This document shows positions 9,686 through 20,249 of a DNA stretch of 64,000 nt, piece by piece. A program made the position numbers and the translations under genes. How positions within the stretch are numbered: the first letter of the stretch is position 1; every line of letters starts with the position of its first letter. Source of the stretch: Aporrectodea caliginosa. Taxonomy: Eukaryota > Annelida > Clitellata > Crassiclitellata > Lumbricidae. The stretch lies in assembly GCA_020284085.1 (NCBI GenBank), contig JACEVL010000934.1, positions 186,001 to 250,000 of the forward strand. Direction: 5' to 3'. The notes under the pieces are model-generated. The model was not told where the DNA came from. It saw nothing but the letters and a program-made list of their open reading frames with translations, and ran no database searches.

Positions 9686-10429
9686 TCCGATGACCCGTCA
9701 AAATAGCCCCGTCAAAACAGCCCAGTCAAAATAGCCCCGTCAAAACAGCCCCGTCAAAATAGCCCCGTCAAAACAGCCCCGTCAAAATCGCCAATGACCA
9801 AAATAGCCTCGTCAAAATCGCCAACCGACAAAAAAGCCCCGTCGACCCGTCAAAACAGCCCCGTCAAAATAGCCCATTAAAAACGCCAACGACAACGCAG
9901 TTCCACAACGTCTAACAAGTTCAATGTTACAAGTAATGTGTCCATTTAAAAAAAATATAACCGATACTTCAAAGAGGTGGTTCTGACACAGAATGAAGAT
10001 AAGAGTAAGGTAAATAGGGAAGACCTACTTCCAAGCGGTATTTTCCAAACGATTACGAGGTCGTGACTAAAGACAAATTAATTTGTTAATTGGAAATCGG
10101 TTCACCAATTGGTAAGATCAAACGAGTACTTCGACGGGCCTATCTAGGCTCTTGCTTAAGACATCGACATTAACTTTCTTTTTAGATGGTCAAAATTATT
10201 ACCTAACTACTAGAAACTTTTGTTCGCGTTTCGTAGAAAAACATTTAACATTCCATGCTTGTAGTCTCGTTCTTTGTGGAAATTGTGGAAATGTTTAATT
10301 TCGTAAGACGTACAGTAACAATGATCAAATAATACACAGAAACACAGAAAAATAACAGAACTCATGTCCTAAATACAAGCATGTAATGCACTGTCTTTAA
10401 GTTTCTAGTGTAAACCTGAGAACTGAAAA

Positions 10430-12979
10430 AAATCAAACGAAATACGAGGAGAAGAAGCTGCAACAGCTTATCTAGTCGTCCCCGTTAGGATATCAAGGAA
10501 ATTACTCAATGAGATAACTGTAGTGACAGTTAATCAAAGTGCTGTTAGGACACTCAGATAGCATCAAACCTCATGAGAACAAATTAGTAATATTGATCAA
10601 GCAAACATGATTTAAATGCAGACTTAAACACATTATAAATACGCAAATCACGAATTCTAGCATCAATGGAGTTCCATAATTGAGGGCCTTTAATTCTAAC
10701 AGTGGATTGTCTTATATTAGTCCTACAGATCTCAGACCGGTAATTATGTTTATGTCTAGTATTATAGTCATGCACAGTAGCATTCTCAGTAAAATAATCA
10801 GCAAATAAAGCTGGAAGCGTCCCAACATGATGTTGGAACATAAGAAGTCCAAGCTGGAGCTTATAAATGTCATATATAGTCAACAATTTTAATGACTTAA
10901 ATAAGCTCGCGCTCTTCGTAAGATAATGAACTCCACAGATCACTCTTACGGCCCTTTTTTGAAGCAATAACAGAGGTTTAAGTATTGACCTATATCCACC
11001 TGCCCAAACGACATTACAGTAGTTTAAGTAAGGTAAAACAAGTGCAGTATATAACAGTTTGAGGGATGAGGCTGGTAATAACCATCTTAATTTAGATATT
11101 ATACCGATAACTTTGGATACCTTATTGGTAACAAGCTCAATGTGCATGTGCCAGGAAAGATTTTCGTTAATAATGACACCCAGAAACTTTACATTAGTTG
11201 CACGACATAATTCAGTGTTATCAATCCTGATCATAGGAATAGAGGATTCAGGTACTTGTTTACCACGACTTTTAAATAAGACATAATTGGATTTCTTAAC
11301 ATTCAGAGATAACAAATTTACATGGAACCACATGGACAATTGCTCAAGTTCATGATTCATACAATGAAATAGGTCCATAAAATTCGTTCCAACTAAAAAG
11401 GCAGAAGTATCATCAGCAAACAAGGTTAAATTCAGTTTGGAGGAACAATTGATTACATCATTAATATACACCAGGAATAATAACGGGCCCAAATTAGACC
11501 CTTGAGGAACACCACACAGAATAGGTGCAGGGCCCGAAAAAGATCCAGCAAAATGAACCTGTTGATGCCTATCAGACAAGTAAGACCTAAACCAATCCAA
11601 TGCGACACCACGGATACCATGGTGTTGGAGCTTAGCAAGTAACTTCTCATGATCCAAAGTATCAAAGGCTTTGGACAGATCCAGAAATATGCCTAAGGTA
11701 TAATTACCATCATCCAGAGCCCCCGATATTTTATCAATTACCTCAATTAAGGCAAGATTAGTAGAGTGATTTTTTCTAAAACCGAATTGCTTCTCAAATA
11801 AAATCTTATTGTCAATGAGGAAATCATATAATCTTTTATACATAATTTTTTCAAGAATTTTTGAGAAACAAGGTAGTTTTGAGATGGGACGATAATTCAT
11901 CATATCATAACAATCCCCTGTTTTAAATATTGGAGATACAATTGCAGTTTTCATATTATGTGGCACAATACCTGTTAGAAAAGACTGATTAATCAAATGA
12001 GCTAGTGGTAACGATATGTTAGCCGCACATCGCTTAATAATTTCCACCGGAACTATAAGGGAACCAGTAGCTTTTGTAGTCTTTAAATTCGTGATAATAG
12101 TCTGTATCTCCAGTTCATATGTGGGGGTAAGAAATATTGAATTAGTGTTTGGTTCCTTTAAGTATTTAAAGACAGTGTTAGTGGTAGGTGGAATTTTTGA
12201 TGCCAACGTGGGTCCTATAGTAACAAAGTATTTATTAAAACATTCAGCAATTATGGCTGGATCGGTCTCAATTTGACCATTAATTCTTAGAGAAGGGTTA
12301 ATTTGTTGAGGACCATTTTGGTGCAGTGCTTCTTTCAATGTCTTCCATATTTCCTTTAGATTGCCACAGTGTGATTCTAATCTAGTAGTATAATATTGTT
12401 TCTCACATTTTCGTAAAACTGCTGTTAATCTATTTTTATACGTTTTGTATTTTAAAAGGGCATCATTGGTTTTGATTTTCAGATATTTCCTGTATAACAA
12501 ATTTTTCTTTTTACACGATTTCAGCAAAGCATTAGAAATCCAAGGCTTAGTTTTGGTTTTAAATAACCTAGTCCTCCGTGATTGGAGTGGGAAGCAGGAG
12601 TCGTACAATCCATTCAGTTTATTATTTAGAAGATTTGAAATATCATCTGGGTCACTGAGTGCACATAGGTCATCCCAGGTTTCCTCCCTGAGAAGTGACT
12701 GGAAATCATCAATTGCCTGTTCATTACTTGGGCGATATGACACATACTTACTTTTAGGAATATGGTCCACTTTGCAATTAAGAATAACAAAGATGGGTAA
12801 ATGGTCGCTTATGTCAGCATAAAATACACCCGGCCATTCATCATACTTTAACCTATTCGAGAAAACATTATCAATAAGGGTAGAGGAATGGCTAGTTATT
12901 CTAGTCGGTATATTGATAAGGGGACGAAAGTAAAATTCTTTTAAATGAATTAATCTAGTTGAATACAGTTTCAACTTGT
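10430..12979 (-). mobile_element. 5'-truncated LINE (Jockey/CR1 group) inside FB1
   Basis: This covers the 796-codon ORF plus about 150 bp of 3' UTR (CTAACGGGGACGACTAGATA, then a CT-rich stretch and a TTTTTTT run). The copy begins inside the endonuclease domain, so it is 5'-truncated. The left end lies in the FB1 core and the right end abuts the inner arm of FB1. Confidence 0.8.
10584..12974 (-). CDS. LINE ORF2 fragment: endonuclease C-terminus + reverse transcriptase
   Basis: The 796 residues are uninterrupted. The frame opens in the end of an apurinic endonuclease domain (STLIDNVFSN, then ISDHLPIF at residues 55-62). A linker is followed by a full reverse transcriptase: NYRPISKLP at 360-368, FGFRKNHST at 397-405, LDLSKAFDTLDHEK at 431-444, GVPQGSNLGPLLF at 488-500 and the catalytic FADD at 519-522. 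The thumb and C-terminal region follow, including VKFLGVIINENLSW and LYTALVLPYLNYCNVVW. This enzyme would copy its own RNA at a nicked target. The first Met is only the first in-frame ATG of a truncated copy, not a native start. The absence of stops or frameshifts over 2.4 kb suggests a young insertion. The related fragment at 59656-61972 belongs to the same broad family. Confidence 0.93.
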   Translation of the reverse strand: MKLYSTRLIHLKEFYFRPLINIPTRITSHSSTLIDNVFSNRLKYDEWPGVFYADISDHLPIFVILNCKVDHIPKSKYVSYRPSNEQAIDDFQSLLREETWDDLCALSDPDDISNLLNNKLNGLYDSCFPLQSRRTRLFKTKTKPWISNALLKSCKKKNLLYRKYLKIKTNDALLKYKTYKNRLTAVLRKCEKQYYTTRLESHCGNLKEIWKTLKEALHQNGPQQINPSLRINGQIETDPAIIAECFNKYFVTIGPTLASKIPPTTNTVFKYLKEPNTNSIFLTPTYELEIQTIITNLKTTKATGSLIVPVEIIKRCAANISLPLAHLINQSFLTGIVPHNMKTAIVSPIFKTGDCYDMMNYRPISKLPCFSKILEKIMYKRLYDFLIDNKILFEKQFGFRKNHSTNLALIEVIDKISGALDDGNYTLGIFLDLSKAFDTLDHEKLLAKLQHHGIRGVALDWFRSYLSDRHQQVHFAGSFSGPAPILCGVPQGSNLGPLLFLVYINDVINCSSKLNLTLFADDTSAFLVGTNFMDLFHCMNHELEQLSMWFHVNLLSLNVKKSNYVLFKSRGKQVPESSIPMIRIDNTELCRATNVKFLGVIINENLSWHMHIELVTNKVSKVIGIISKLRWLLPASSLKLLYTALVLPYLNYCNVVWAGGYRSILKPLLLLQKRAVRVICGVHYLTKSASLFKSLKLLTIYDIYKLQLGLLMFQHHVGTLPALFADYFTENATVHDYNTRHKHNYRSEICRTNIRQSTVRIKGPQLWNSIDARIRDLRIYNVFKSAFKSCLLDQYY

Positions 12980-13122
12980 TTTTTGCTGAATGAACACATT
13001 ACTTGCAACAATAAACTAGTTAGCCATTGTGGAACTGCTTTATCGTTGGCTTTTCGACGGGGCTATTTTCGTCGGGGGCGATTTTGACGGGGCTATTTTG
13101 ACGGCACTATTTTGGCGGGTGC

Positions 13123-13525
13123 CCAAATTTCCACTAAGACCAGCACATGCAAAAAATTCCTGGCATGGTGTAAAACTTAGTAAGACCAGAATGAAAGAAC
13201 ACTGGCATGGTCTAAATTCCAGTAAGACCAGTGCATACACAAGGATCATTTGGCATGCTGTAAACCACAATAAGACCCGAATAAAAGATCATTGTCATGG
13301 TCTAAATTCAGTAAGACCAGTGCGTACACAGGGATCATTGGCATGGTGTAAAACCCAATAAGACCAAAAGATCACTGGCATGGTCTAAATTCCAATGAGA
13401 CCAGTGCATAAAGAAGTATCTTTGGCATGGTTAAAACCCAGTAAGATCAGAATCAAAAATCACTGGCATGGTCTCAATTCCAGTAAGACCAGTGCATAAC
13501 TGCATATACAAGGATCATTTTGCAT
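13123..13525. repeat. About 89-bp minisatellite, right block
   Basis: Continuation of the 9405-9685 array (TAAGACCAG, GGCATGGTCTAAATTCCAGT and CATACACAAGGATCATT) on the far side of foldback FB1. It has about four to five units with single-base variants. Confidence 0.85.
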
Positions 13526-13834
13526 CACACCGGTCACATAACTTCCTCTCATTAACACCAACCCAGATGATGTGCGAATTTTATTTGTGACTGTTTTGTA
13601 CTATCCATACATCATTTAGAAGCTTGCAGCTGTTCAGTGTCTTTAGAGACATTCTGACTACAAGATTACCATGACTACTAATTTGCGCAAGTCCACTTGG
13701 GTCGCAAACGTTTGCAAAATACCTATATTTAAAAATGCGCCGCTACTATTGCCATCGGTTAATTGAGAATTCCAAAATCCTGGGCGAACGAACATACATG
13801 TAGGCTATTAGTTGTAGCGCATTTTCACATTTTT

Positions 13835-14014
13835 ACGTTTGTCGATATTGCACTTTTTTGTTTCTTGTAACGAAAATAACGATGAATTTTCGTTAGTGTT
13901 ATTTTTTGTAGTTATAGTTAATTATATTTTTGGTTACAGTTACAGTTATCGTTAACGAAACCATTTAATCTTCGTTAGTGAACATTTTCGTTACCGTTAA
14001 CGAGAATCACACTG
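13835..14014. mobile_element. Right-end fragment of the CAGTGTGATTCTC hAT-like family
   Basis: It shares the right subterminal region of the element at 6136-9017: GATATTGCACTT, AACGAAAATAACGATGAATT, AGTTATAGTTA, and the terminus CGTTAACGAGAATCACACTG. No left TIR was found, so it is a truncated copy. Confidence 0.75.
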
Positions 14015-14046
14015 CATACAAAACATTCATACATACATGCATAAAT

Positions 14047-14142
14047 AGGTACATAGATACATAGATACATAGATACATACATACATACATACATACATAC
14101 ATACATACATACATACATACATACATACATACATACATAAAT
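14047..14142. repeat. (ATAC)n microsatellite
   Basis: About 95 bp of ATAC repeats with ATAG variants at the left, directly upstream of a SINE. Confidence 0.95.
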
Positions 14143-14145
14143 ACC

Positions 14146-14402
14146 CGGGGCCCGATAGCGCATTGGATAACACACTGGCATAGAGAGCGAGAAGTACCGA
14201 GTTCGAGTCCCGTAGGGCGGACATGCTTTGTAGGCTGCTATTAGCGCCGTGTATTGCAGGCTGTCTGTTCTGTTAGTAGTTCAGATTTATGTCTTCTGTC
14301 ATTTGTGTTCTTGTGAATTGTTTCAATTGCATAATTGTACACTGTAACCGGTTGCGGTTTGTCAACCGGATTGTTTCAATAAACGAAAATATTATTATTA
14401 TA
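14146..14402 (+). mobile_element. SINE family B, copy 2 (tail type 2)
   Basis: The head has A box TAGCGCATTGGATAAC and B box GAGTTCGAGTCCC. The body has TTTGTAGGCTGCTATTAGCG and GCAGGCTGTCTGTTCTGTTA. The 3' part differs from the copies at 6539 and 57860. It reads GGTTGCGGTTTGTCAACC and TTTCAATAAACGAAAATATT, which matches the 3' end of the LINE at 6405-8513 (minus strand). Confidence 0.88.
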
Positions 14403-14479
14403 ATATTATACATACATACATACATACACACATGCACACATACACATAGCCATGCAGACATACATACATGAGTAATGAA

Positions 14480-15120
14480 GACATTGACAAGGAACTTGAG
14501 AGAAGGGCGATTAGCCAGAGTTGTTCCGCTTAGAATCACAGCCTGAGGCGAAATCACATCAATCATAAATAATCTTGTCTCGGTCTATCTGACGTCACAT
14601 CCGCATTTTTCATCCATTTGGTAATGACAAAGATGCTTCAGGTGATGGAAGATTCACGGCTGGGAAGTGATAATTTGTTTCAAGTGCAGTCCTTTAGATG
14701 AGCTGAGGCTTTCGATGGAGTTATGTATGCTGCCATCATTTGCAACCGAATCTATCTTCTTCCCTCCGGAGACGATATGCCCATTTGGCGTTCATTTGGC
14801 GCTCGCTTGTCATTAGCGTGGATCCACTTTGGTCGAAAAAGCTGACAAATTACTCGGTTGTTAAATCGGGCTGACAGTAGGCACTGCTGACTGAAAGTTG
14901 GATGCATGCGAGTGAAGGGAAACAAATTGAATGGATTATGAAAGGATAGAAATCGAGGATGGACGATTGCACGGACGATGGGCAGGTTGGTGGATGTAGG
15001 ACTGGAGTTTCTTGTTTTTAACGACATCTTGTGGCTGCCAGGACCGTTGACGTCGCCCTCCTCCTTAATTCAGTCTTGGGACTGGCACCACTAGAAAGGT
15101 AGAAGCGAAGGTCAGATGTA
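14480..15120. other. Intergenic, nothing assigned
   Basis: Mixed composition. A 91-codon minus-strand open frame (14752-15027) shows no domain I recognise. There is no repeat structure. Confidence 0.4.
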
Positions 15121-15129
15121 TAAGTAATT

Positions 15130-15362
15130 GTAATTGTAATCGAACATTTATATAGCGCCACTCAGAGATTCAGATGCGCTCCCAACCCAAGTCAGTGCCA
15201 TAAAGGATATACTTACTTACTTTCTTATCGCTAACAAGTTCAATGGATTTCAGGCGTTTCCCAAATAGTGGAAGAAAAACAGTACTCATATCGATGAGCT
15301 GAAGCCGCAATTCGTGCGGAAGACGGTTCCAAGAAGAGGGGCTAACAGAGGCAAAGCTTCAA
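15130..15362 (-). pseudogene. LINE 3'-end fragment
   Basis: The minus-strand translation gives LLWNRLPHELRLQLIDM, matching the PxLWNxLPxxLR block found near the C-terminus of CR1/L2-type ORF2. It is followed by a TATAAATG(T)TCGATTACAATTAC tail after GTGGCGCTATATAAA. Only the last part of the LINE is present. Confidence 0.55.
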
Positions 15363-15434
15363 CATCAAAATCAAAAGTAGTGTGTTGAGCGGTGTTTTGG
15401 TGGCGGATGGATATGATTTCATTGGGTGTAAATT

Positions 15435-15955
15435 GATGGATGGATGGATGGATAGATGATAGATGGATTCATGGATTGATGGATGGATTCGTGGATCAAT
15501 AAATTCATAGATCAATGAATTTATGGATGGATGGATGGATGGATGGATGGATGGATGGATGGATGGATGGATGGATGGATGGATGGATGGATGGATGGAT
15601 GGATGGATGGATGGATGGATGGATGGATGGATGGATGGATGGATGGATGGATGGATGGATGGATGGATGGATGGATGGATGGATGGATGGATGGATGGAT
15701 GGATGGATGGATTGATGGATGGATGGATGGATGGATGGCTGGATTGATGGATGGATTGATGGATGGATGGATGGATGGATGGATGGATGGATGGATGGAT
15801 GGCTGGATGGATGGATGGATGGATGGATGGATGGATGGATGGATGGATGGATGGATGGATGGATGGATGGATGGATGGATGGATGGATGGATGGATGGAT
15901 GGATGGATGGATGGATGGATGGATGGATGGATGGATGGATGGATGGATGAGGGAT
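15435..15955. repeat. (GGAT)n microsatellite, about 520 bp
   Basis: Nearly pure GGAT with a few GCTGGAT and ATTGAT variants near 15710-15805. All open frames in it (Trp-Met-Asp-Gly or Ile-His-Pro-Ser) are artefacts. An array of the same tetramer in the opposite orientation occurs at 23288-24316. Confidence 0.97.
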
Positions 15956-15959
15956 AGAT

Positions 15960-16920
15960 GGTCAATTTGCCTACATGTATATTCGGGCGAATGGATCAAC
16001 ATTTGAGATATGTGAATGAATGATTGAGTTGTTGGTCGGATTAGATAGATGCAATCAGTCGATAGACGCTGTGAAGCACGGAGAATGACCGTGTCGTCTG
16101 CACTGATACATGATCGATGGACAGAATCGAGAGATGGATTTTTATGGATTATTTCCGACGACTTCCTGTATAGATACGAGACCAGAATGTGCCTTTATTA
16201 TTTAGCATCGGTTGCTATGGCAACGCAGAGGAGTCGTTTAGTCAAGTGGTCGACGACACAGCAGACGATGGGTCTGTTTAATTATTGACAGGAGATGTGT
16301 ACGTTGGAGTCGCCGTGTGGTGCTCGAGCGCTCCGTTCCAAATTTTAAAATGCTATTCTCTCGTTGGTCTCTTCCTTTGGAGAAGTAGGCTATGCCAGGT
16401 CCTGAATTTATCCGTATTAACTGCGCAGATATTTTTAGCCATGCTGTTGACGGTTTAGTAGGCAGCAAGTTTTAGTGTGTCTTATCACCTGTTCTCTGCT
16501 TCTGTTTCCCAGTATTCCGATGACCCTTTTGTACTTTGCAAGCTTTAATGGGCAACCCTCACCGTAGCCAGTTTCAAAGCCCAACTCAGTGGTTTACCCC
16601 ATATCAAATTGAGCCATGGCCAAATTGCCTCACCCCAGTGGATCCAGTCTGGTTTTTTCTATAATTACCCTTAAACCTAAAGTGGAGTTTTTAAGAGATC
16701 TACTCGTCCTGCCATTCTCGGCTAAGCCAATGGCTGAGACTCTCTGAGACTGTGTCCGTCAATGGGAACTGCTACAGGACTGGCTAAGGTTAATTTTTTG
16801 GGCGCTAATGCTTGAATTGTCATGGGGCGCCTTCGCAAATAGACACGGAAGACACCTATGAGAATACATTATTACATTATACATGAGGCACATTTACAAA
16901 ACTGTGTTATCTATTTTTTC
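15960..16920. other. Intergenic, nothing assigned
   Basis: Short open frames only (16049-16288 plus, 16238-16468 minus), with no recognisable domains. Its right end runs into the hAT transposase remnant. Confidence 0.4.
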
Positions 16921-16924
16921 TAGC

Positions 16925-17620
16925 AGCATTCACGTACGGTTTCGTCAAATGAGAACTTCCTTGGAATGTTATTTTCTATAGACAATAATTATGCATAAAC
17001 AATTTAAGCGCTCTTCAGGCATTGTAGCCCTTAATTTGTGCTTTATAAAGGATAGCTTTGAAAAATTCCTTTCTGCTTCACAGCTCATGATAGGCATTGT
17101 CGAGTACAGCTTAAGTGCAGTAGTAAAATTGGGAACACTTCAATTAGGTGTTGCTCACAAATTGGACTAAGCTGAAGAACTTCTGCGCACTGCATGTTAG
17201 ATGGCGTGTTTTTCTGTGTTCTGGGATTTCTTAAGATGCAAATATTCTTTGAATTGATAACACTCGTTCACTAATTGTGGTCGATATCATCTTTGTAATA
17301 CGATATCAACACTTTAAAACTCCTCGAACAATTCTGAGAGGAACTTGAACCTTTTCGCAATCTGCTCTTGCAGAATATGATAAAAATATCTCACAGGGTT
17401 GTCTATAATTATAGCAGTATCGAACCACAATAGGTAGCTGGTCAACATGTGCCAGGTCAGGCATAGAGTCAACAATAACAGAGTAGTATTTGGTGACTAG
17501 GTTGTTGATTTTATTCACAGTTTGTTTTGCACATGCTTTCCCATGATTCCTATCAATTCTGGAGCTGCAGGGACCTGCTTCATTAATTTCATAGTAGATC
17601 CACCTCTGCTAAGACGACGG
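16925..17620 (-). pseudogene. Decayed hAT transposase (ZMYM1/DUF4371-like)
   Basis: Minus-strand fragments in correct order match a hAT transposase. ELIGIMGKHVQNK near 17560 is followed after a one-base frameshift by KYYSVIVDSMPDLAHVDQLP and IVVRYC (17306-17518). This is the catalytic-core block of DUF4371 proteins, whose consensus is roughly VDSTPDxSHxDQL. Further on, SCEAERNFSKLSFIKHKLRA and TMPEERLN (about 17040-17105) give the C-terminal hAT dimerisation motif. LLSIENNIPRKFSFDETVRE follows in another frame (about 16940-17000). The middle region is deleted. Multiple frameshifts make it a dead copy. Termini were not found. Confidence 0.8.
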
Positions 17621-17624
17621 CCTA

Positions 17625-18950
17625 TGGGTCAGACGATGGACCACTTTATCAATTAATTAGAAGACATCGTTACTAGAGAGTAATTGCCTGTCAGACGGAT
17701 TCGATTTTCTTGTTCTTCGCTGGCTGGCTGCGACCATCTCGCTCGTCTACGTGACTCGACTGAGCGGCATTCGGACGCTAAGGGTTACTATGGGAAGGAA
17801 CGGGAGGAATGCAACTGCATGCCGTCGACTTTAATCGACGATGTTGGACGCTCTTCGCTTAATTCTCCTGAAAGGAAACTTCGAAGACTGATTTCCAGTC
17901 CGACTTTAGAGGATTATACGATCCAGTATTTTCCCATTAGGTGGACGAGGTGTACATCAGATGTGTGCTCTCTTCCACACCTGCCTACCTCCTGTATTAA
18001 TTATCTCTCTTATTTTCACTCATCAACTTATTTTTTAAGTAAAATCATTAAATGAAATAACAGAAACGATACTTCGGGATTTAAAATACCCTTTCAATTC
18101 TGACAAAGTCTGCCTGAAATACAAAAAATTTCGCGTTCTTCTATGTCTGTGTCTATGTGCTAGCAATGTGTGTGTGTGCGTTTGTGTGTTCTGTCCTTGA
18201 TCCTGTCTGTTTCAGTCTCTCCTTCCAAATATTCATTACCGCAAATAAGGAAACTAGTTTTCAATTAATTTGTAATTACTTGATCACTATTTTAACTGGT
18301 CATAAGTTTAACAATTTAAAGACTTAGGCCCTAATTGAATCATCCTTCTGGTTCTACATTTCTTTTGGCTTTCAAATTATCGTCTGAAAGTGAAATTATT
18401 AGGCCCTCGAATATGTTTTCAATCATTGACGGACAAGGCTAGAAAGCATTAAGGACACTAGTCATTAAATTTGTTGCTTGGATGCTGTTTGGAATATCGG
18501 GGAGTTTGTGTTAATGTGCACCTCATAAGTATACAGAAATGACTCAACTGTCTAATAAGGCAAATAAATCATTAGCAAATATTAAGAACTAATATAGTCA
18601 ATGAAGAAATTACTGAAAGTCGTATTTGCTTACAGCCAAAGCAAGAGCGACGTTGATGACTCAACTGACCAAACCAGAATCTCATAGATTTTGTTTTTAA
18701 TCAACGCCGGTTTCAGGCACTTGCCTTTCAATTTCAAATTAGTGCGGGGGTTCACGATTCCGACCACAAACAGTTTGGACAATAATGCGTTTCGCAGTGT
18801 TTTCGACACTCAACTCAGAGTTTGTTAGCCTCTTAAAAACAAAACTGATAATGTATACTCTAGCCTACCCTTGATTCATAAACTATATACACATCCAATG
18901 TGTGTTTAGAAGAATGTTTACACTAGGCTTTACAGTTTGAAAGGCTCATC
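17625..18950. other. Intergenic, 3' flank of the GPCR gene
   Basis: No supported gene. A 123-codon open frame at 17684-18055 starts at TTG and has no domain. The segment nearest 18950 probably includes the 3' UTR of the GPCR, but no clear polyadenylation signal was identified. Confidence 0.4.
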
Positions 18951-18967
18951 TATTTCATACATTCGCA

Positions 18968-20248
18968 TCACTTCCACGAGTGCACTGTACACGAGATCGC
19001 GGTGGAATAAGACTGCTGTCCAGACAGAGTGCAGGACTGCCTGCTGGAACAAGTTGTCGTCGGTGTCTTAATGCGTGAACTGATAGCGTCGGAATAAGTA
19101 TAGTCGTGGCCGGTAGCTCCTCCTCCTCCGCCGCCACCAGCGCTAGAGAAAGGGCGGGTGTTCTTCGTCAGACAGCGGCAGAAGAGTCGTGAGAAGGTCA
19201 GTCGAAACTTGGTGCTGAACGATGAGTAGAGGATGAAGTTACACGCACCGTTGATCATCACCAGCAGGTTGAAAACGTTTGCGGTGATGAACAGTAGAAG
19301 CTTCTTTTCCGGGTTCATCGACCCAGTCACGTCCAGGTAGATCATGTATAGGTTCTGCAGCGACTGCGGAAGTTGGCAGAGGAGGAACACGATGACAACG
19401 CTGATCAACATAACGGTTATCTTCTGCTGGTCGCGACTGTGGGGGTCGCCGGCGCTGGCGTCCGGCTTCTTGGCCATGCGCCGGCGATTCTTGGCGGCCA
19501 CCATCACCTGTCGAATGAGAAGAGTGTTGAAGATGAGCAGGAGCAGCAACGGAACGAACGTGAACAGCGCCTGAACGGCATAGCTGTACCCGAAGTAGAA
19601 GCTCGTCTGGCCAAACGCCGTTCGAATGATATCGATCTTAGTTGTGTTCGTTTCGCTTTGCAGAATCTCGACTGCTTTGAAGTCGAAGAACTCTGGCGCA
19701 GTGATGAGGGCAGCCGACAGACAGACGGCCACGATGATGTACTTGGCCCGGCGAGGGGTACACCAGACCTTGCCCCTCATCGGGTGACAGACCCCGATGT
19801 AACGCTCCACTGTGAAGGTCAGTGTAATCCACACACCAGTGTTACTGCAGGTGTCGGTCAGCGGGCGCACCAAGAGGCGTCTGTAGCGAACGTAGTCGTT
19901 GTTCTTGCCGATGAAGCTGTAGTGCGTGGCGCTCATGATGAAGGCCAGAGCCAGGTAGAGGATGTCGTAGAGCGCCAGTGCAGTCAGGTAGTAGTTGGTC
20001 GACGACTTCATCCATCGTCTCGTCAGGACAGCGATGTTCAGGGAGTTTCCGACCAGGCCGAAAGCGACGACCGTCGGACAGAGAATGTTCTGAACGACGA
20101 AGCGGGTCGTCGCCAGGTGGCGTATTAGCACTTCCTCCAGTGACTCACTTCGGTTGCCTGCTTCCGGTCCCTTCATCGTGGTCGTCATCGGATGACAAGT
20201 GACGTCATTAGGGACTGCCAGAAATGGATAAACCAACGAATAAAACAC
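18968..20248 (-). CDS. Class A (rhodopsin-like) GPCR, FMRFamide-receptor/GPR139-like, intronless
   Basis: 426 residues with seven hydrophobic segments at about 51-75, 85-107, 131-153, 169-188, 221-245, 276-300 and 317-342. TM1 has GNSLN (67-71). TM3 ends in the E/DRY motif as ERY (148-150), followed by IGVCHPM. TM6 has the short CQLP at 291-294. TM7 has NFILY (337-341) in place of NPxxY. N-glycosylation sequons sit at 32 (NRS) and 201 (NTT). Cys357/Cys359 after TM7 could be palmitoylated. The tail carries a seven-glycine run (371-377) and is Ser/Thr-rich. The TM3 and CHP region and NFxLY resemble invertebrate FMRFamide-receptor-like and GPR139-type neuropeptide receptors, so a G-protein-coupled peptide receptor at the plasma membrane is inferred. 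Neither the usual Cys 3.25 (Arg124 here) nor an ECL2 cysteine is present. A later Met (21) is an alternative start. The ligand is unknown. Confidence 0.92.
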   Translation of the reverse strand: MFYSLVYPFLAVPNDVTCHPMTTTMKGPEAGNRSESLEEVLIRHLATTRFVVQNILCPTVVAFGLVGNSLNIAVLTRRWMKSSTNYYLTALALYDILYLALAFIMSATHYSFIGKNNDYVRYRRLLVRPLTDTCSNTGVWITLTFTVERYIGVCHPMRGKVWCTPRRAKYIIVAVCLSAALITAPEFFDFKAVEILQSETNTTKIDIIRTAFGQTSFYFGYSYAVQALFTFVPLLLLLIFNTLLIRQVMVAAKNRRRMAKKPDASAGDPHSRDQQKITVMLISVVIVFLLCQLPQSLQNLYMIYLDVTGSMNPEKKLLLFITANVFNLLVMINGACNFILYSSFSTKFRLTFSRLFCRCLTKNTRPFSSAGGGGGGGATGHDYTYSDAISSRIKTPTTTCSSRQSCTLSGQQSYSTAISCTVHSWK

Positions 20249-20249
20249 T

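Larger units (their letters stand above)
9689..13122. mobile_element. TU-like foldback element FB1 with nested LINE
   Basis: The left arm (9689 to about 9955) and right arm (about 12980 to 13122) are inverted. The outer part of each is a tandem array of a 15-bp unit (CCCCGTCAAAATAGC and variants). The inner part is unique sequence (CAGTTCCACAA, then CAAGTAATGTGT, in both arms). The flanking minisatellite shows a 9-10-bp duplication (CCAATTTCC left, CCAAATTTCC right). Outer tandem subrepeats plus an inner unique arm is the architecture described for sea-urchin TU foldback elements. No transposase is visible. The LINE at 10584-12974 lies in the core. Confidence 0.8.

Noticed and set aside
14146..14230. 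tRNA gene (also at 968, 6539, 9099 and 42890)
   Set aside because: A and B boxes are present, but acceptor stems do not close and SINE bodies follow. They are SINE heads.
19373..20128. 251-codon plus-strand ORF
   Set aside because: Antisense shadow of the GPCR, with no hydrophobic or domain pattern of its own.
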